Source of the DNA: Lepus europaeus
Lineage: Eukaryota > Chordata > Mammalia > Lagomorpha > Leporidae
Reading direction: 5' to 3'
Assembly: GCF_033115175.1 (NCBI RefSeq)
Contig: NC_084828.1
Coordinates: 96,411,388-96,475,387 of the forward strand
DNA length: 64,000 nt
The notes under the pieces were generated by a model. It had not been told where the DNA came from and made no database searches. It saw nothing but the letters and a program-made list of their open reading frames with translations. The translations under genes were made by a program, and so were the position numbers. Below are positions 1 to 12,800 of the stretch, piece after piece (the stretch's first letter is position 1; each line of letters starts with the position of its first letter).

Positions 1-731
1 GCTCTCAGTTCAAGTAAATGCATTCATTATGTGCACAGTTGCTGCAGATGAGTTATGAGGTAGGAGCTGACATTCTGCTCTGGTTTTAGACACTATACCA
101 ATGATTGTTACTTTTCTAGACTCTTTGTCATTGTCATGATGGCTAAAAAACACATACAGGTTAACGTGGAAATATTCCATCAACTTTCAAAGGTGATGTG
201 AACTGGACAACAGAATATTACTTATTACCGTCTCAAAAGTCTAAAGCCCAAACTCCTCACTCTTAGCCAGATCATTTCTTTCACTTCCTGCCACTACTCT
301 TTCTGTCCACAGCACTACCATTCTTTAAGTCTTACAGACTAGAAATAGCTACCGCGTCTTCGCTTTTCCTTATCCCCAGTGAACACCTATGCCAGCACAT
401 ACTCTGTTCGTCAGAGTCTAGCACATGTGAGGGGTTGAAGGAGTGCTTGTTTAACAAATATATAAACCTAAGGGTACAGGATTCAATCCTCTCTCATGTA
501 ACAATCAGTAAGTGGCCATCCACATGGTGATTCAGGGCCCCAGGCTTCTTTTGATTCTGGCTCTGTCCTCACTCGGAGCCCCTGCATTTTCTCCTAGATC
601 TTCTGCACCCAGCCTACTTGGGGGAAGAGTGGAAGATCATGAAGGTGGTTTTTATGGGCCTGGCCTAGAAGTGGCCAGCATAATTTATGTTCACATTTCA
701 TTGGCTAGAACTCAGGCTTGTGGTCATACTT
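1..731. other. Intergenic sequence upstream of KNG1
   Basis: No exon, RNA gene or clear repeat recognised. By synteny HRG should lie further left; none of its His-rich coding sequence is visible here. Confidence 0.5.
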
Positions 732-743
732 AGAATGCAAGGG

Positions 744-1130
744 GGGCCGGCGCAGTGGCTCAATAGGCTAATCCTCCGCCTGCGGCACCAGCACACCGGG
801 TTCTAGTCCCGGTCGGGGCACCGGATTCTGTCCCAGTTGCCCCTCTTCCAGGCCAGCTCTCTGCTATGGCCCGGGAAGGCAGTGGAGGATGGCCCAAGTG
901 CTTGGGCCCTGCACCCCATGGGAGACCAGGAGAAGCACCTGGCTCCTGGCTTTGGATCAGCGCAGTGCACCAGCCTCAGCGGCCATTGGAGGATGAACCA
1001 ACGGTAAAGGAAGACCTTTCTCTCTGTCTTTTTCTCTCACTGTCCACTCTGCCTGTCAAAAAGAAGAAGAAGAAGAAGAAGAAGAAGAAGAAGAAGAAGA
1101 AGAAGAAGAAGAAGAAGAAGAAGAAGAAGA
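744..1130 (+). mobile_element. C-SINE, young subtype, with expanded (AAG)n tail
   Basis: GGGGCCGGCGCAGTGGC head, GGTTCTAGTCC B-box region, CCTGTCAAA end. The tail has become an (AAG)n run from 1060 to 1130. A perfect 12-bp target duplication AGAATGCAAGGG flanks it (732-743 and 1131-1142). Confidence 0.93.
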
Positions 1131-1133
1131 AGA
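1060..1133 (+). repeat. (AAG)n microsatellite
   Basis: About 24 uninterrupted AAG units grown from a SINE poly(A) tail. Polypurine, so able to form triplex DNA; a poly-Lys/poly-Phe open frame over it is spurious. Confidence 0.95.
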
Positions 1134-1312
1134 ATGCAAGGGAAATCAGGAGGTGAAGTCCAGCTGTATTCCAAGAAGAAAAGGGAAATAGGTTTGGAAA
1201 ATGGGCAGCCACATAATTTTTTTAGAGATGGACAGTGAGGCCCAAAGAAGTTTAATTACTTGCATAGGACTTTAGGATTAGTAACTCTTGGAACTGGATT
1301 AGAACTCTTCCA

Positions 1313-1660
1313 GGGGCCAGCACTGTAGCACAGCTGGTTAAACTGCTGCCTTTGGCACAAGCATCCCTATAGGCATTGGTTCGAGTCCTGGCTGCTCCAC
1401 TTCCAGATCCAATTCCCTGTTAATGCCCCTGAGAAAAACAGTGGAGGATGACCCAAGTGCTTAGGCTAGTGCACCCAAGTGGGAGACCCAGATGAAGCTC
1501 CTGGCTCCTGACTCCTGGCTCCTGGCTTTGGCCCGGCCCAACCCTGACCATTGCAGCCATTTGGGGAGTGAACCAGTAGATGGAAGATTGATCGATCTCT
1601 CTCTCTCTCTCTGTAATTCAGCCTTTCAAATAAAATAACTAAATCTTTCAAAAAATAAAG
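1313..1660 (+). mobile_element. C-SINE (+)
   Basis: GGGGCCAGCACTGTAGC head to AAATCTTTCAAAAAATAAA tail; (CT)n before the tail. Old MIR-like sequence lies just upstream (about 1226-1312). Confidence 0.88.
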
Positions 1661-2051
1661 GACTCTTACTGCACTCCTGGAAATCTACATCCACATTCAT
1701 CCCTCTTTATTTATTGCGCTGCCTGAACTCACCACCAAGTCCTGGTCCCGAGCCTTCATTTGAAACACCCATGCTGGTGTCCACTGTCCCCTTCAGCTCC
1801 TCCCGGATGTGCACTCATTTCCTCACCCACCCAGCTCTCAGCTCCTCCATCTCTTCTGCCTCCTCCTTCCTCTCAGCCTGAGAGCTTGCCCAACTGTCTT
1901 GCCCCCTTAATTTTGTTCCTACATCTCCCATTAGCATCTATCTCCTGCCATCACCATGCAGTTTAAGCTACTTCAGTAAGTCAGATTCCCAACCATCTCC
2001 CTCTAACATTAGACACAATTTATAACAACTAAGTACCGGGTCCTGCACGCA

Positions 2052-2102
2052 TAAGACTTCATTCAATCCCAACCCCGAATAACCTTTTTAAGATAGGATG
2101 AG
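2052..2102 (-). mobile_element. MIR fragment, left part, split by a C-SINE
   Basis: AT-poor sequence of MIR type resumes after the SINE at about 2442-2545 (AGGGTCACATAGCTGTCAAG, TAGCAGAGCTAGACTGG), so the younger SINE landed in it. Confidence 0.45.
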
Positions 2103-2441
2103 GGGGCTGGCACTGTGGTGTAGCGGGTAAAGCTGCTGCCTACACTGCCGGCATCCCATATGGGATGAGTCCCAGCTGCTCCACTTCCGATCCAGCTCTC
2201 TGCTGTGGCCTGGGAAAGCAGTGGAAGATGGCCCAAGTCCTTGGATCCCTGCATCCATGTGGAAGACCCAGAAGAAGTTCCTGGCTCCTGGCTTTGGATT
2301 GGCACAGCTCCAGCCATTGCAGCCAGTTGGGAAGTGAACCAGTGGATGGAAGACCTCTCTCTCTCTCTCTCTCTCTTTCTCCTTCTCTCTCTGTATAACT
2401 TGGACTTTCAAATAAATAAGTCTTTAAAAAAAAAAAAAAAA
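2103..2441 (+). mobile_element. C-SINE (+)
   Basis: GGGGGCTGGCACTGTGG head, CT tract, AAATAAATAAGTCTTTAAA tail. Flanked by a short TAGGATGA duplication. Confidence 0.9.
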
Positions 2442-3093
2442 CTAGGATGACTTTATACAAACCCTCCTTGCTCAGGGTCACATAGCTGTCAAGTAGCAGA
2501 GCTAGACTGGAATACAGATTGACCTCACTGCTGCGTTCCTGCTACACCACTCTACCGTCACCATTCAGCCCCCACCGACCCCTCTTCCCTAAGGAGTGGG
2601 GGGAGTCAGGCAAACTCAGTTGCCAAGCTGAGATCTTATCAACAGCAACAAAGAATTCAACCTTTGTTTTGGCAAGACCTGAAGGTAAACTTCTACAAGG
2701 GCTAACCCACATCTTTAACCTAACTCACAGCCTCCTCTCCCCTTTGGTTTAATTCTATCAAAAAAGTTACTCAGGCTTGGTGACTGAAAGACACCTGTAG
2801 GCACCAAACCAGAAACAAGGGCGAGAACTGCACGGCTGCACTCAACCCATCTCTTCCTATGCTTGTCTCCTGCCTCTTCCACTCTGTCATGAATTTTCCT
2901 TTACATTACCAGTGCAATTGAACTGAGAGAGAGACCAGCTTGACTGCCCATATTTTATCTTCAGTTGTGCCAGTGTTGTGGGTGGGACTCCCAGAACTCA
3001 CTTGGTCCTCCTGTGCAGGGGCTTCCCGGACACGGATATCAGCTGGTGGCAGCCTGCATCTATGCAAACAGATGAGCTGCCTGGAAAGTTTCC

Positions 3094-3106
3094 GGGCAAA
3101 GGGACT
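3094..3106 (+). promoter_or_regulatory. HNF4-like direct-repeat site upstream of KNG1
   Basis: GGGCAAAGGGACT resembles a DR1 nuclear-receptor site and lies about 450 bp before the KNG1 start codon. Liver expression of kininogen makes this plausible, but the match is by eye only. Confidence 0.25.
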
Positions 3107-3231
3107 GCACTTTGTACTCTGCTGCACTGTGTACACATGTAGTAACCTCTGTAAATGGCTTTGGGAAAGTCATCAGGGAATAACAGAGCTAGTTGGTGGT
3201 GCTTTCTCCTCCTGTATTGGATTCCGCTGTA

Positions 3232-3246
3232 ATTTGCAATGCAAAG
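3232..3246 (+). promoter_or_regulatory. C/EBP-like palindrome upstream of KNG1
   Basis: ATTTGCAATGCAAAG contains overlapping TTGCAAT half sites about 300 bp before the start codon. C/EBP is a usual liver acute-phase activator. No clear TATA box is visible near exon 1. Confidence 0.25.
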
Positions 3247-3545
3247 TGGTGCAATCGCCTACTGTAAATACGATCTGTGCTCCCACATGCTTTTCAAAGG
3301 CCACTGGGCATGTCAACAACCCCAGGGTCACAATGTTCTAGCCAGAAGTCTACTTGGGTAACCAAGTAGAGGCATTTGTCCTTTTGGAATAAGGGCAAAT
3401 AGCATATGGAAGCAGGAATCCAACCAAGTCCCCCGGGTGCGGAAATAGAAGAGAAGACGACAGAGGAGACAGAGGCTGTGGACTGTTGAAATCAGCATCT
3501 GAGCGGGCCCCAGACTCTGGTGAAGGAGAGGGCGGCCGGTAAATC

Positions 3546-3740
3546 ATGAGACTGATTGCCATCCTTTTCCTCTGCTCCAGGCTGCTGCCCGGCGGAACCC
3601 AGGAACCGCTCTCCCAGGAAATTGACTGCAATGATGAGGATGTGTTTAAGGCTGTGGACGCTGCTCTGAACAAATACAACGATAGAAACAAAAGCGGCAA
3701 CCAGTTCGTGTTGCACCGCGTAACGGAGGTCACAAAGACG
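3546..3740 (+). CDS. KNG1: KNG1 exon 1 (coding part): signal peptide and start of cystatin domain 1
   Basis: The start ATG opens MRLIAILFLCSRLL, a hydrophobic signal peptide; cleavage is expected near Thr18/Gln19 by analogy with human. The exon also carries Cys28 (EIDCND) and the Asn48 sequon NKS. It ends phase 0 at ACG before a consensus GTAAGT donor. No in-frame upstream ATG fits the family better. Confidence 0.96.
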
Positions 3741-4299
3741 GTAAGTGGGCTGTGCTTCACCTTGGAAGCATTTGGGATCTGTGCTGACACTCAGACACCA
3801 GGCACCTGCCCCTACACACACACACACACACCACTAATATTAAAGGTAGAGCCTCACAGCTCTTGGAAAAGATCAACTCCACTCTCTGGCCTGGGAGGGA
3901 TGGCAGGGTGTGACTCGTCCTTGGACCACCTCGGTTGGTCTTCAGTTGCTCTGAGAACAAAATCTAGGGTGAAATGAAACAAAGGGAGGTGGAGTGATGG
4001 GAAAGGGATTCTGCAAAGTGGGAGAATTCAGGAACCCAGGGAGGCTGCAGCAAGAGAATCCACTGGGTCTCTGGGACTGTATGAAAATATAAAGCCCTGA
4101 GGGCTCTAAGTGAGATGGAGCCCTTAAAAAGATCTGTCTAAGCGGAGGCGGGACCAAGATTAGCCTGGGTCTGCTGCTTCGACAAGATACCTACTGCCAA
4201 GTCCAGATGCATGAGTGTGTCCAGGCTAACAGTCGTGATTTAGCTGGTTTGTAATGTTTTTTTAAAGATTATTTGAAAGTCAGAGTTACACAGAGAAAG

Positions 4300-4334
<35 letters not shown>

Positions 4335-5530
4335 GTCTTCTATCCGCTGGTTCACTCCCCAATTGGCCACAATGGCCAGAGCTGAACCGATCCAAAGCCA
4401 GAAGCCAGGAGCTTCCTCCAGGTCTCTCACGTGTGTGCAGGGACCCAAAGACTTGGGCCACCTTCTACTGATTTCCTAGGCCACAACAGAGAGCTGGATG
4501 AAAAGAGAAGCAGTGGGGTCTCGAACCGGCACCCATATGGGATGCCAGCATTGCAGGTGGCAGCCTTACCCACTATGCCCCAGCGCCGGCCCCTGTAATA
4601 TTTTTTAATCACTGCACTGATGCACTTAGGTAGCAGACAAATCCTGGCAGTGTGTGTGATCCAAAGAAGTAAACTTTCACGGATTTATTTAAATAAGTTT
4701 CATATAAAAAAAAAACTATGTGTCTGGGGTAGTTAAGCAACTGGTAACTCCAGTGAGGGGGAAAAAAGTCCAACCATGTGAGGTCACAAAGTTAAAGAAG
4801 AAAACCACAGTGGGAAGGTTGGGGTTTTTTGGTTTGTTTTTTCCTGAGGGTAGAATCACGCCAGTCTGGTGCAGACGTGTACGGAGCTCCCAAAACCACA
4901 GTCTGCCTCTCGTGTCTTCATGGTTGATGTTTGTGGAGTTTGCTCTGAAATGTTCGCACCATCCTCTCTTTTATTTTCACTTTGCCAAGTGCAGGCAGTG
5001 CCTGCCACCTCGTGTCACAGGTCCACATCGCCAAAGCGGAAGGCACCTTGGAGACTGTCTTGGGTGACTGTCTTCTCCTGATGACCAAGCAGGCTGCAGA
5101 CGGCTCTGCTCCTGAGCCCCGCCCTCCGGGGGCGCCCCTGCTGTCAGCTACAAAGAGAGGCTGCAGGATATCACCCTCTGGGTCCCTTAGATCTGAAAGC
5201 CCACCTAAAGCAGCATCTTTGCAGTGAAAGAAAAGTGTTCTGTGACAGCCTAGAAATAATAGTAGACCGGGGCCAGTGCTGTGGCGCAGCTGGTTAACGC
5301 CCTGGCCTGAAGCGCCGGCATCCCATGTGGGTGCCGGTTCAAGTCCCGGCTATTCCACTTCCAATCCAGCTCTCTGCTATGGCCTGGGAAAGCAGTAGAA
5401 GATGGACCAAGTCCTTGGGCTCCTGCACCCACGTGGGAGACCCGGAAGAAGCTCCTGGCTCCTGGCTTCGGATCGGCACAGTTCTGGCCGTTGCGGCCAA
5501 TTGGGGAGTGAACCAGCGGATGGCAGACCG

Positions 5531-5568
<38 letters not shown>

Positions 5569-6329
5569 CTCCTCTCTCTGTGTAACTCTGACTCTCAAGT
5601 AAAAAATAAGTAAATCTTAAAAAAAAAAAAGAAACAATAGTAGACCAACCATAAAAGGAATGAAATATTAAATGCACCCTACCACATGGCTAGCTTTAAC
5701 ACATCATGCAAAATGAGAGAAGCCAGACAAGTGACCAGCGGCACGGCCCACCGATAGCGAGTGGCCAAGTGCTGGCTTTGGCAGCAAAAGCGCATAGACT
5801 CAAATTGGAAGCAAGGGCCCGGCACAGACAGACACAGAATGAGAAAGTGGATTACTGGTTGCCAGGGGCTGGAGGCGAGGAGGAATTTTTATGGGAGTAA
5901 CTGCTGGTGGGCACAGGGTTTCTTCCAGGGCTGATAAAATGCTTCTAAGAATACTAAAGGACATTGAAGTGTATATATGAGTGCGTGAATTGTATCTCGA
6001 TACATCTATTTAATATTAAAAGAAGAAAAATTAGAAAACGAAACAAATAAAAATACTAAAATTACCCCCAAATTAACCCCACCATCCAAAGATAGCTGTT
6101 CACATTCCTTTTTTAATGAAGGTGCCTTGCTTTGTTTTTTAAATTGTCAAAAGTAATTCATGTGCATTAGAAAAAAAATGTCAGATGATGTAGGAATGTG
6201 TGTTTAAAGATGAAAGGGAAAGATGATTATAAGCTCCTCACTGAGAGACACACATTTTAACAGTTTGCTACATATCTTTCTAGTCTTTGTATTTTTTTTT
6301 TAAAGACTTATTTATTTGAAAGGCAGAGT

Positions 6330-6367
<38 letters not shown>

Positions 6368-6853
6368 TTCCGTCTGCTGATTCACTTTCCAAATGGCCAC
6401 ATCAGCTGGGTTTGGGCCAGATCAAAAAAAAAAGTAGGACCCAGAATTCCATCTGGGTCTCCCACATGGGTAGCAAGGGCCCAAGCACTTGAACCATCTT
6501 TCTTTGCTTTCCCAGGTGCATTAGCAGAGAGCTGGCTTGGAAGCAGAGCAGTAGGGATCCAAACAGGTGTCACAAGCAGCAGCCTAACCCCCTGTGCCAC
6601 AAATCCTGCCTGCTTTCTGGCCTATTTAAAGGCATACAAGGGATCTGCAGAAAGTTTGTGGACAATGCATATAATGAAAAACTATGCAAGAATTTCAAAA
6701 GTGTGTTTGGTGCAAATAAACTTAGCTTTCATTCCATTTTCCTATAAACTTTTTGAAGTATCTTCATCCGTGGACATATAAAACAATCTTCAAAAATGGG
6801 CTAATTCTATGGATGTTTCCTTGTAACCTCTGAACATAAATGTATAAGTATTT

Positions 6854-6885
<32 letters not shown>

Positions 6886-9800
6886 TTTTTTTTGACAGGC
6901 AGAGTGGACAGTGAGAGAGAGACAGAGAGAAAGGTCTTCCTTTTGCCGTTGGTTCACCCTCCAATGGCCGCCGCGGTAGCGCGCTGCGGCCGGCACACCG
7001 CGCTGCTCCGATGGCAGGAGCCAGGTGCTTATCCTGGTCTCCCATGGGGTGCAGAGCCCAAGCACTTGGGCCATCCTCCACTGCACTCCCTGGCCACAGC
7101 AGAGAGCTGGCCTGGAAGAGGGGCAACCGGGACAGGATCGGTGCCCCGACCGGGACTAGAACCCGGTGTGCCGGCGCCGCAAGGCGGAGTATTAGCCTGT
7201 TGAGCCACGGCGCCGGCCAATGTATAAGTATTTGATATACCTTTTTCCACATAAGTACGCGTTTGCAAATCCCTGTAATTCTAAGGAAGGCTTTGCTCTC
7301 CCTGGCTCACATGTACATCAGTCGTCCTGACTACACAAGGACCCACTTGGGGGGCTGCCCCCTGGGGAGCTGAATGCACCATAAATCTCTCTGGTTTCTT
7401 TTTCAGGTTGGCACTGACATATTTTATTCCTTAGAGTACCAAATCAAGGAGGGCGACTGTCCGGTTCAAAGTGGCAAAACTTGGCAGGATTGTAACTACA
7501 AGGACGCTCTGGAAGCTGTAAGTGTCGCACCTGCTAAACTGTTTTGCTTGCACAGTCCAAAAAAAAAAAATCATGGAGAAGCCAGAAGTTAGAGAGAGAG
7601 AAAGCCTACCCATGAGAAGGGGGCTCTAGTGACCAGCCAGTGCGTGATCGAGGGTCAGCCTCAGGAGAACAACGGAGCAACACATGAAAGCCGAAGGGCT
7701 GGTGAGGGGAGAGTGGGAGGGCTGCCATCGAACAGTCCTGAGAACAAATGTGCACCTGCTTTCCAATGAGCTTGTGCCCGCAGGCAGGTTGGCTGACCTC
7801 TCTGAAATGGTGTTCTCCCTTGCAAAAGGGAGGTGGAATTGACCTCTTCAAGGTTGTTAGAGAATGAAAGGAGGTAATTTGGTAAATGATCTTGTAAATA
7901 ATAGGCCATCCCAACCAAACCCCTAACAGCTGCCTGGCACAGCACGGCTGCTCGGGAGATTGCAGTCAGCGCCTGCCGCAGCCGCAAGCGCAAACCTCTT
8001 CCCCAGCCTGTGGACAGATGTCAGATGGCCCGCAGCCTGCAGGTGGATTAAGCATAGCCGTCAGCTGCAGTTCTAAGTGGGCTCTGAATTAGGAGCCCTC
8101 AGTGATCTCCTCTGGAAAGTGGGGACAGGAGGCTGCTGGGCCCTGTCCGGCCTGCCTCCCAAGGCTGTGGAGATAGAGAGAGCCTGCAAACCCGTGGATG
8201 TGGCTGAAGAATGGCGAGGCAAGACAAAACAAATGCCACTGTTCAACACGGCAAACAGCTGCCACCCATCCAGTGCCTCCTGGGACGAGCCTCTGTTAGG
8301 CACTTCCATTGCGTCTGCACGTTTATTGCTCACGCAGCCTGTGCGATGTGGTGTGTCTCCTACAAGAAGGGGAACCTGAGACTCCAAGACACAAAGGTAC
8401 CTGATGGCAGTGACCACTAGCCAGTGGCTGAGCAGGAACAAGAAGACACGGGGGCATCAAGTCTTTGCTCTCTCTCGTGAGTTAAACTGAGCTTCGTGAG
8501 AATCGCATTCATCCAGGGGAACCGAGAGGTGAGTCGGGAGATGGTTCTGAGAAGACTGGTTCTAAGGTACTGTGTATGGAACATCTGGTGAAAAAGAGGG
8601 CTCCGCAGGGCTGGAAACAAAGACACAAGCTTGGAAACCCACCGCTCACGGATCTCAGTGACTTGTGCAGAATCGTTAGGCTACAAAAGCACACATTGTC
8701 GCGTTCTCGAGGGTCAAAACTCTCTTAGGAAAAAATACGGGCAAATCTGTAGGTGTCCGTGTTTCCTAGAGAAAGCCGTGTTTAGCAGAGTCCCGGGTGG
8801 GCCCCTCCACGCGATGGATTAGGGTGAATGTTCCCTTTCTGTTCTTCGTAGGCCACAGGAGAGTGCACAGCGACCGTGGGGAAGAGGAGCAACGGGAAAT
8901 TCTCTGTGGCAACACAGACCTGCCAGATTACCCCAGGTAACTGATATACCCATGGCATTGCCCTGGTGGGGGGGTGGGGTGAACCATTGCTGTGCACCAG
9001 CTACACGGCCCAGACTGGGCCCTCTCCCCTCCCAGAGCAGGCAGGAGCAATGCCACTGGCAGCAGAGGGGGGCACGTGGGCAAGGGTGGGGTGAAGTGAC
9101 AGAGTGCCAGAGTTGGGCCAGGCATCCCCTCTAAGAATTATCCTAACTCTTTAGTGGGCTAGGGCCCTGCCTAAGAGTGAGAAGACTCAAGACCTGCCCT
9201 TAGTTGGTGGTGGGATCCTGTTGGGAAGCACAGACTAAGCTCAGACTCGACCTGGAATCGTTCAGGGCTCTTCGCCTTCTTGGCTTCCCTTTGCCTTGTG
9301 CAGACAAGGGAGCTGGCCGGACTTTCCACTTCCTGGGGTGGTCGTGAGACTGAAATGAGGTGGAATGGGAGGGTTCCTGTCTGGCACGTGGCACAGAGGC
9401 CAGTGCAAGCACACAGGCAACCGTGTGAGCCGTGAGCACAGAGGGATAAGGCTCAACTGGCTAAGCCAGGAGCAAGACGATCTCCTGACTGAAACCCTGG
9501 CTCTCCAAAGAGCGAGGAACTACAGGTTGAAGCGGGCTCACTTCCAGGAAAGTCATCCATAGTAAGCTGAGCGGGCATGTGTGCCCACCAGGTTCTCACG
9601 CGTGTTGCTTGCAGTCCATGTGCAGTTGTGGGTGGAGATTGAACGCCAGCAGGAGGTAGGAGCTTCACCAAGGTGAAGTGAGGGTGAGGGTACCATTGCC
9701 AGCTGTGCCAGGTTCCTCAAACCAGCCATGGCTGGATCAGGGCTTGCAACTTCCTTGTTTTAACTTTTTAAAAACTATCTATTTGTGAGGCAGACAGACA

Positions 9801-12800
9801 GAAAACTCCCAGTGGCTGGTTCACTCCCCAGATACCTATGACTGCTGGTGTTTGACCGGAACAGGACCAGGAGCTAGAAATTCAACCCAGGTTTCCCAGG
9901 TGAATGGCAGAAACGCAACGATTTGAGCCATCACCTGCTGCCTCTCAGGGTGTGCTGTAGCAGGACACTGGAGTCAGGAACCAGAACCAGAACACTGAAC
10001 CCAGGTACTCAAATATGGGACCCTGGTGTCTTAACTGGCTTAGCTTAACCACTAGGCCAAATGCCCACCCCAGGACTCGCAACATCTTAATGAAAAGTGT
10101 TAGCCATTGAGTTGTCTCCTTCATCCATTAAGCAGCCTCCTGTTTATCTGCAGGAACATGAGGTTATTATCAATTCAGGTTTAGCCAAGTTTTTTTTTCT
10201 TTTTCTTTGAGGGGAGGGTCAAAGGCATAATGCCTACTAATCATAATAATGTATTGATGATCAGCAGAATAAAACAAATAGTGACATTATGGAGTCCTTC
10301 TGTGGCAGCCATAGTTGTAAACACAATACATGCCTTAACCTGTTTAACCCTCACATCAACTCCAAGAGGTAGAAACCAATATCGTCACGTTACAAAAGAG
10401 GAAGCTGAAGCCAGAGCAGTTAAGAAACTCACCCGGGCCGGCACTATGGCTCACTTGGCTAATCCTCCACCTGCGGCGCCAGCATCCCATTTGAGCACCA
10501 GATTCTAGTCCTGGTTGCTCCTCTTCCAGTCCAGCTCTCTGCCGTGGCCCAGGAAGGCAGTGGAGGATGGCCCAAGTGCTTGGGCCCTGCACCCGCATGG
10601 GAGACCAGGAAGAAGCACCTGGCTCCTGGCTTTGGATCGGTGTAGCACCGGCCGTAGCAGCCATTTGGGGAATGAACCAATGGAAGGAAGACCTTCCTCT
10701 CTGTCTCTCCCTGTCACTGTCTATAACTCTGCCTGTCAAATAAAAAAAAAAAACCAAGATCCCACAGCCAGGAAGTAGTGGAGTTGGGAGTGTGACTCCT
10801 CGATAAACAAAATTCCTTAAGACTATAATTACGGGGCAACAGATCAAGAGATGCACCTCCTATTAGCTTCTTTCCTAGTACAGGCGGTGACGCCTTGTAC
10901 TGAGGAGCGGGCGCACCTAGGTGATGTGAATCACAAAAGCCTTTTTGGAATTGGCCTTCTTGGAGACAGGTCTGGAGCAGGCAGGGGTGGGACAGCTCAG
11001 CCTCCCTGTATAGCAATGCCATAGCAGCAGTTGTGAACAACAGCCCTAGCGATCTGGCTGGAACCCACAGAAATTCTATCCTTGGACTTCTGATTCCTGC
11101 AGGAAGTTGCATTCCAAGGGAAACAGCCCCAAACAGAAACGAAGTCTCTAGTAGTTCAAAATCTTTAATCATTAAACAGATCTCTAGAAATGTGGCGGTA
11201 GGGTGGAAAATCATTCTGTCACCCAGGAAAACTGAGTGAGCATCTTTCCTACTCTCCTCACCCTCCGTGGTTGCTCTTTCTCTTCCGCTAGTCCCGGTCA
11301 ACAGCCACACACCCCCCGCCCCCGCCTTCTCTCCGTCTCCCCCTGCCGCCTCTTGTGCTCATCTTTTGTGTTCAGTAATTCTCCTACCTTTGGAACCCGT
11401 GGAACTCGCCTCCAGTCTTTAGCATCAACCATTACCGTTGGTTCACCAGAACTTCAGAAAGGAGAGGAAGGAGAAAGTTCCACGTATTCGCCCTGCAAGA
11501 GTTTCCCTGACCCACATCTTGATGGAGAGAAATGCCAGAAACAGTTGCGGGGAGATTAGATTGAGCTGCTAAGAACCAAGGGGCAGCGCGCTTCAGCTGT
11601 TGGCCTCCCGATTGCGTCTGGCTCCCGGCGCGCAGGCGCGGGTACAGGCAGGGCAGCGCCTGGGGGAGGAAGTCTTGGACTCCGGCAGCTACCTCCCCCT
11701 CTTAATGGCAATTGCCATACCGACCAATGATCAGTGAACGTTCGTGGGTGATGTGGACAGCTGCCTTTCAAATCTTTTGCATGATCTCGGAAACCCTTCA
11801 GGGGTTGCCCATTCTTACAGCACCCCACTCTCCGTCCACTTCAGGGGCTCCTACTCTGCATTTGCAAGGGTGTGTGTGGCTGCCTGGGGAGGGGGCTCCG
11901 GCTGACTTTCATCAGCTTCGTCAAGGAGCCCACGCCCCTTTGAACTACGTTAGTAACCTCCGAATAGGGTCAGTAACCCCCTGGCCAGGACGGTGAAGGT
12001 AGGCGCCAGCGCACGGGGGTCCTCTTTGCCCACCCTTCACACCCTGATGACCCCTCCCCCACCGCACACTTGAAATTCCGGGGAAATGTGTGCATGCCGC
12101 ATCCCATGCTTCTATGTCTCTCTCTCATCCCGCCTCCGCAGGAGCCATGCACTTAGTCCCGCCGCGCCCTGTGCCCTCACCCCCAAGAGGACGCCTCAGG
12201 TCACCTCTGTCCTTAGCTCAGGCATCTTTCCGGACCCCGCTCTTGGGCTCCTGCCTTCCAAGCCCTCACCAAATCACGTTGAAATGATCTGCCTACAGCT
12301 CTGACTCTCCCATGTGTCATCTCCTTTACAACAGTGACCAGCACCAACACATTCATGTCCCTGAGGAGCCTAGTATGTGACAGCCGGTGCAACATACGTG
12401 CTCCTCAGGCTAAGAGAAAATAGGTGAAGCCCCGAGCTTGACTTCAAGGAGCTTTCCCTAACACTGAAATGTAAATAAGAACTATACATTTGAATTTTTT
12501 AAAAAGATGATGAATTCATACATGACTTCTATAATTAAAATTTACTCTTAAAAAAAGTTAAAACAGGTACGCACGATATTGTGCCTGTAAGATGCCCCTG
12601 AGTGAATGACAGCTTTTTTCCCCCCCTCTGCAAAAGTCTTGTATTCTCTTTTTTCCTAACGCATACAGGATTTACTGGGAACTTTATTTATCAGGGCTTT
12701 CTAAATGGTCTTCTTTGTTTAAAGCAATGTTTCCATCATTAACGTGGCCCTTTTCTTGCTCTCTGTGAAGCCGAGGGCCCCGTGGTGACAGCTCAGTATA

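Larger units (their letters stand above)
2546..3545. other. KNG1: KNG1 5' flank
   Basis: Largely unique sequence without SINEs for 1 kb before the KNG1 start codon. It should contain the promoter and 5' UTR; the transcription start cannot be fixed from sequence alone. Confidence 0.55.

Noticed and set aside
744-800. tRNA gene-like sequences (A and B boxes) at SINE heads
   Set aside because: They do not fold into full tRNAs and continue into SINE bodies; they are tRNA-derived promoters, not tRNA genes.
866-1212. Poly-Lys and poly-Phe open frames over the (AAG)n run
   Set aside because: They are the translation of a SINE tail microsatellite, with no start context or homology.
2063-2481. Overlapping open frames with repeated words such as WLLALD, LSLSLSL and GPSSTAFPGHSREL
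   Set aside because: The same peptides recur at dozens of sites because they are translations of C-SINE bodies in various frames.
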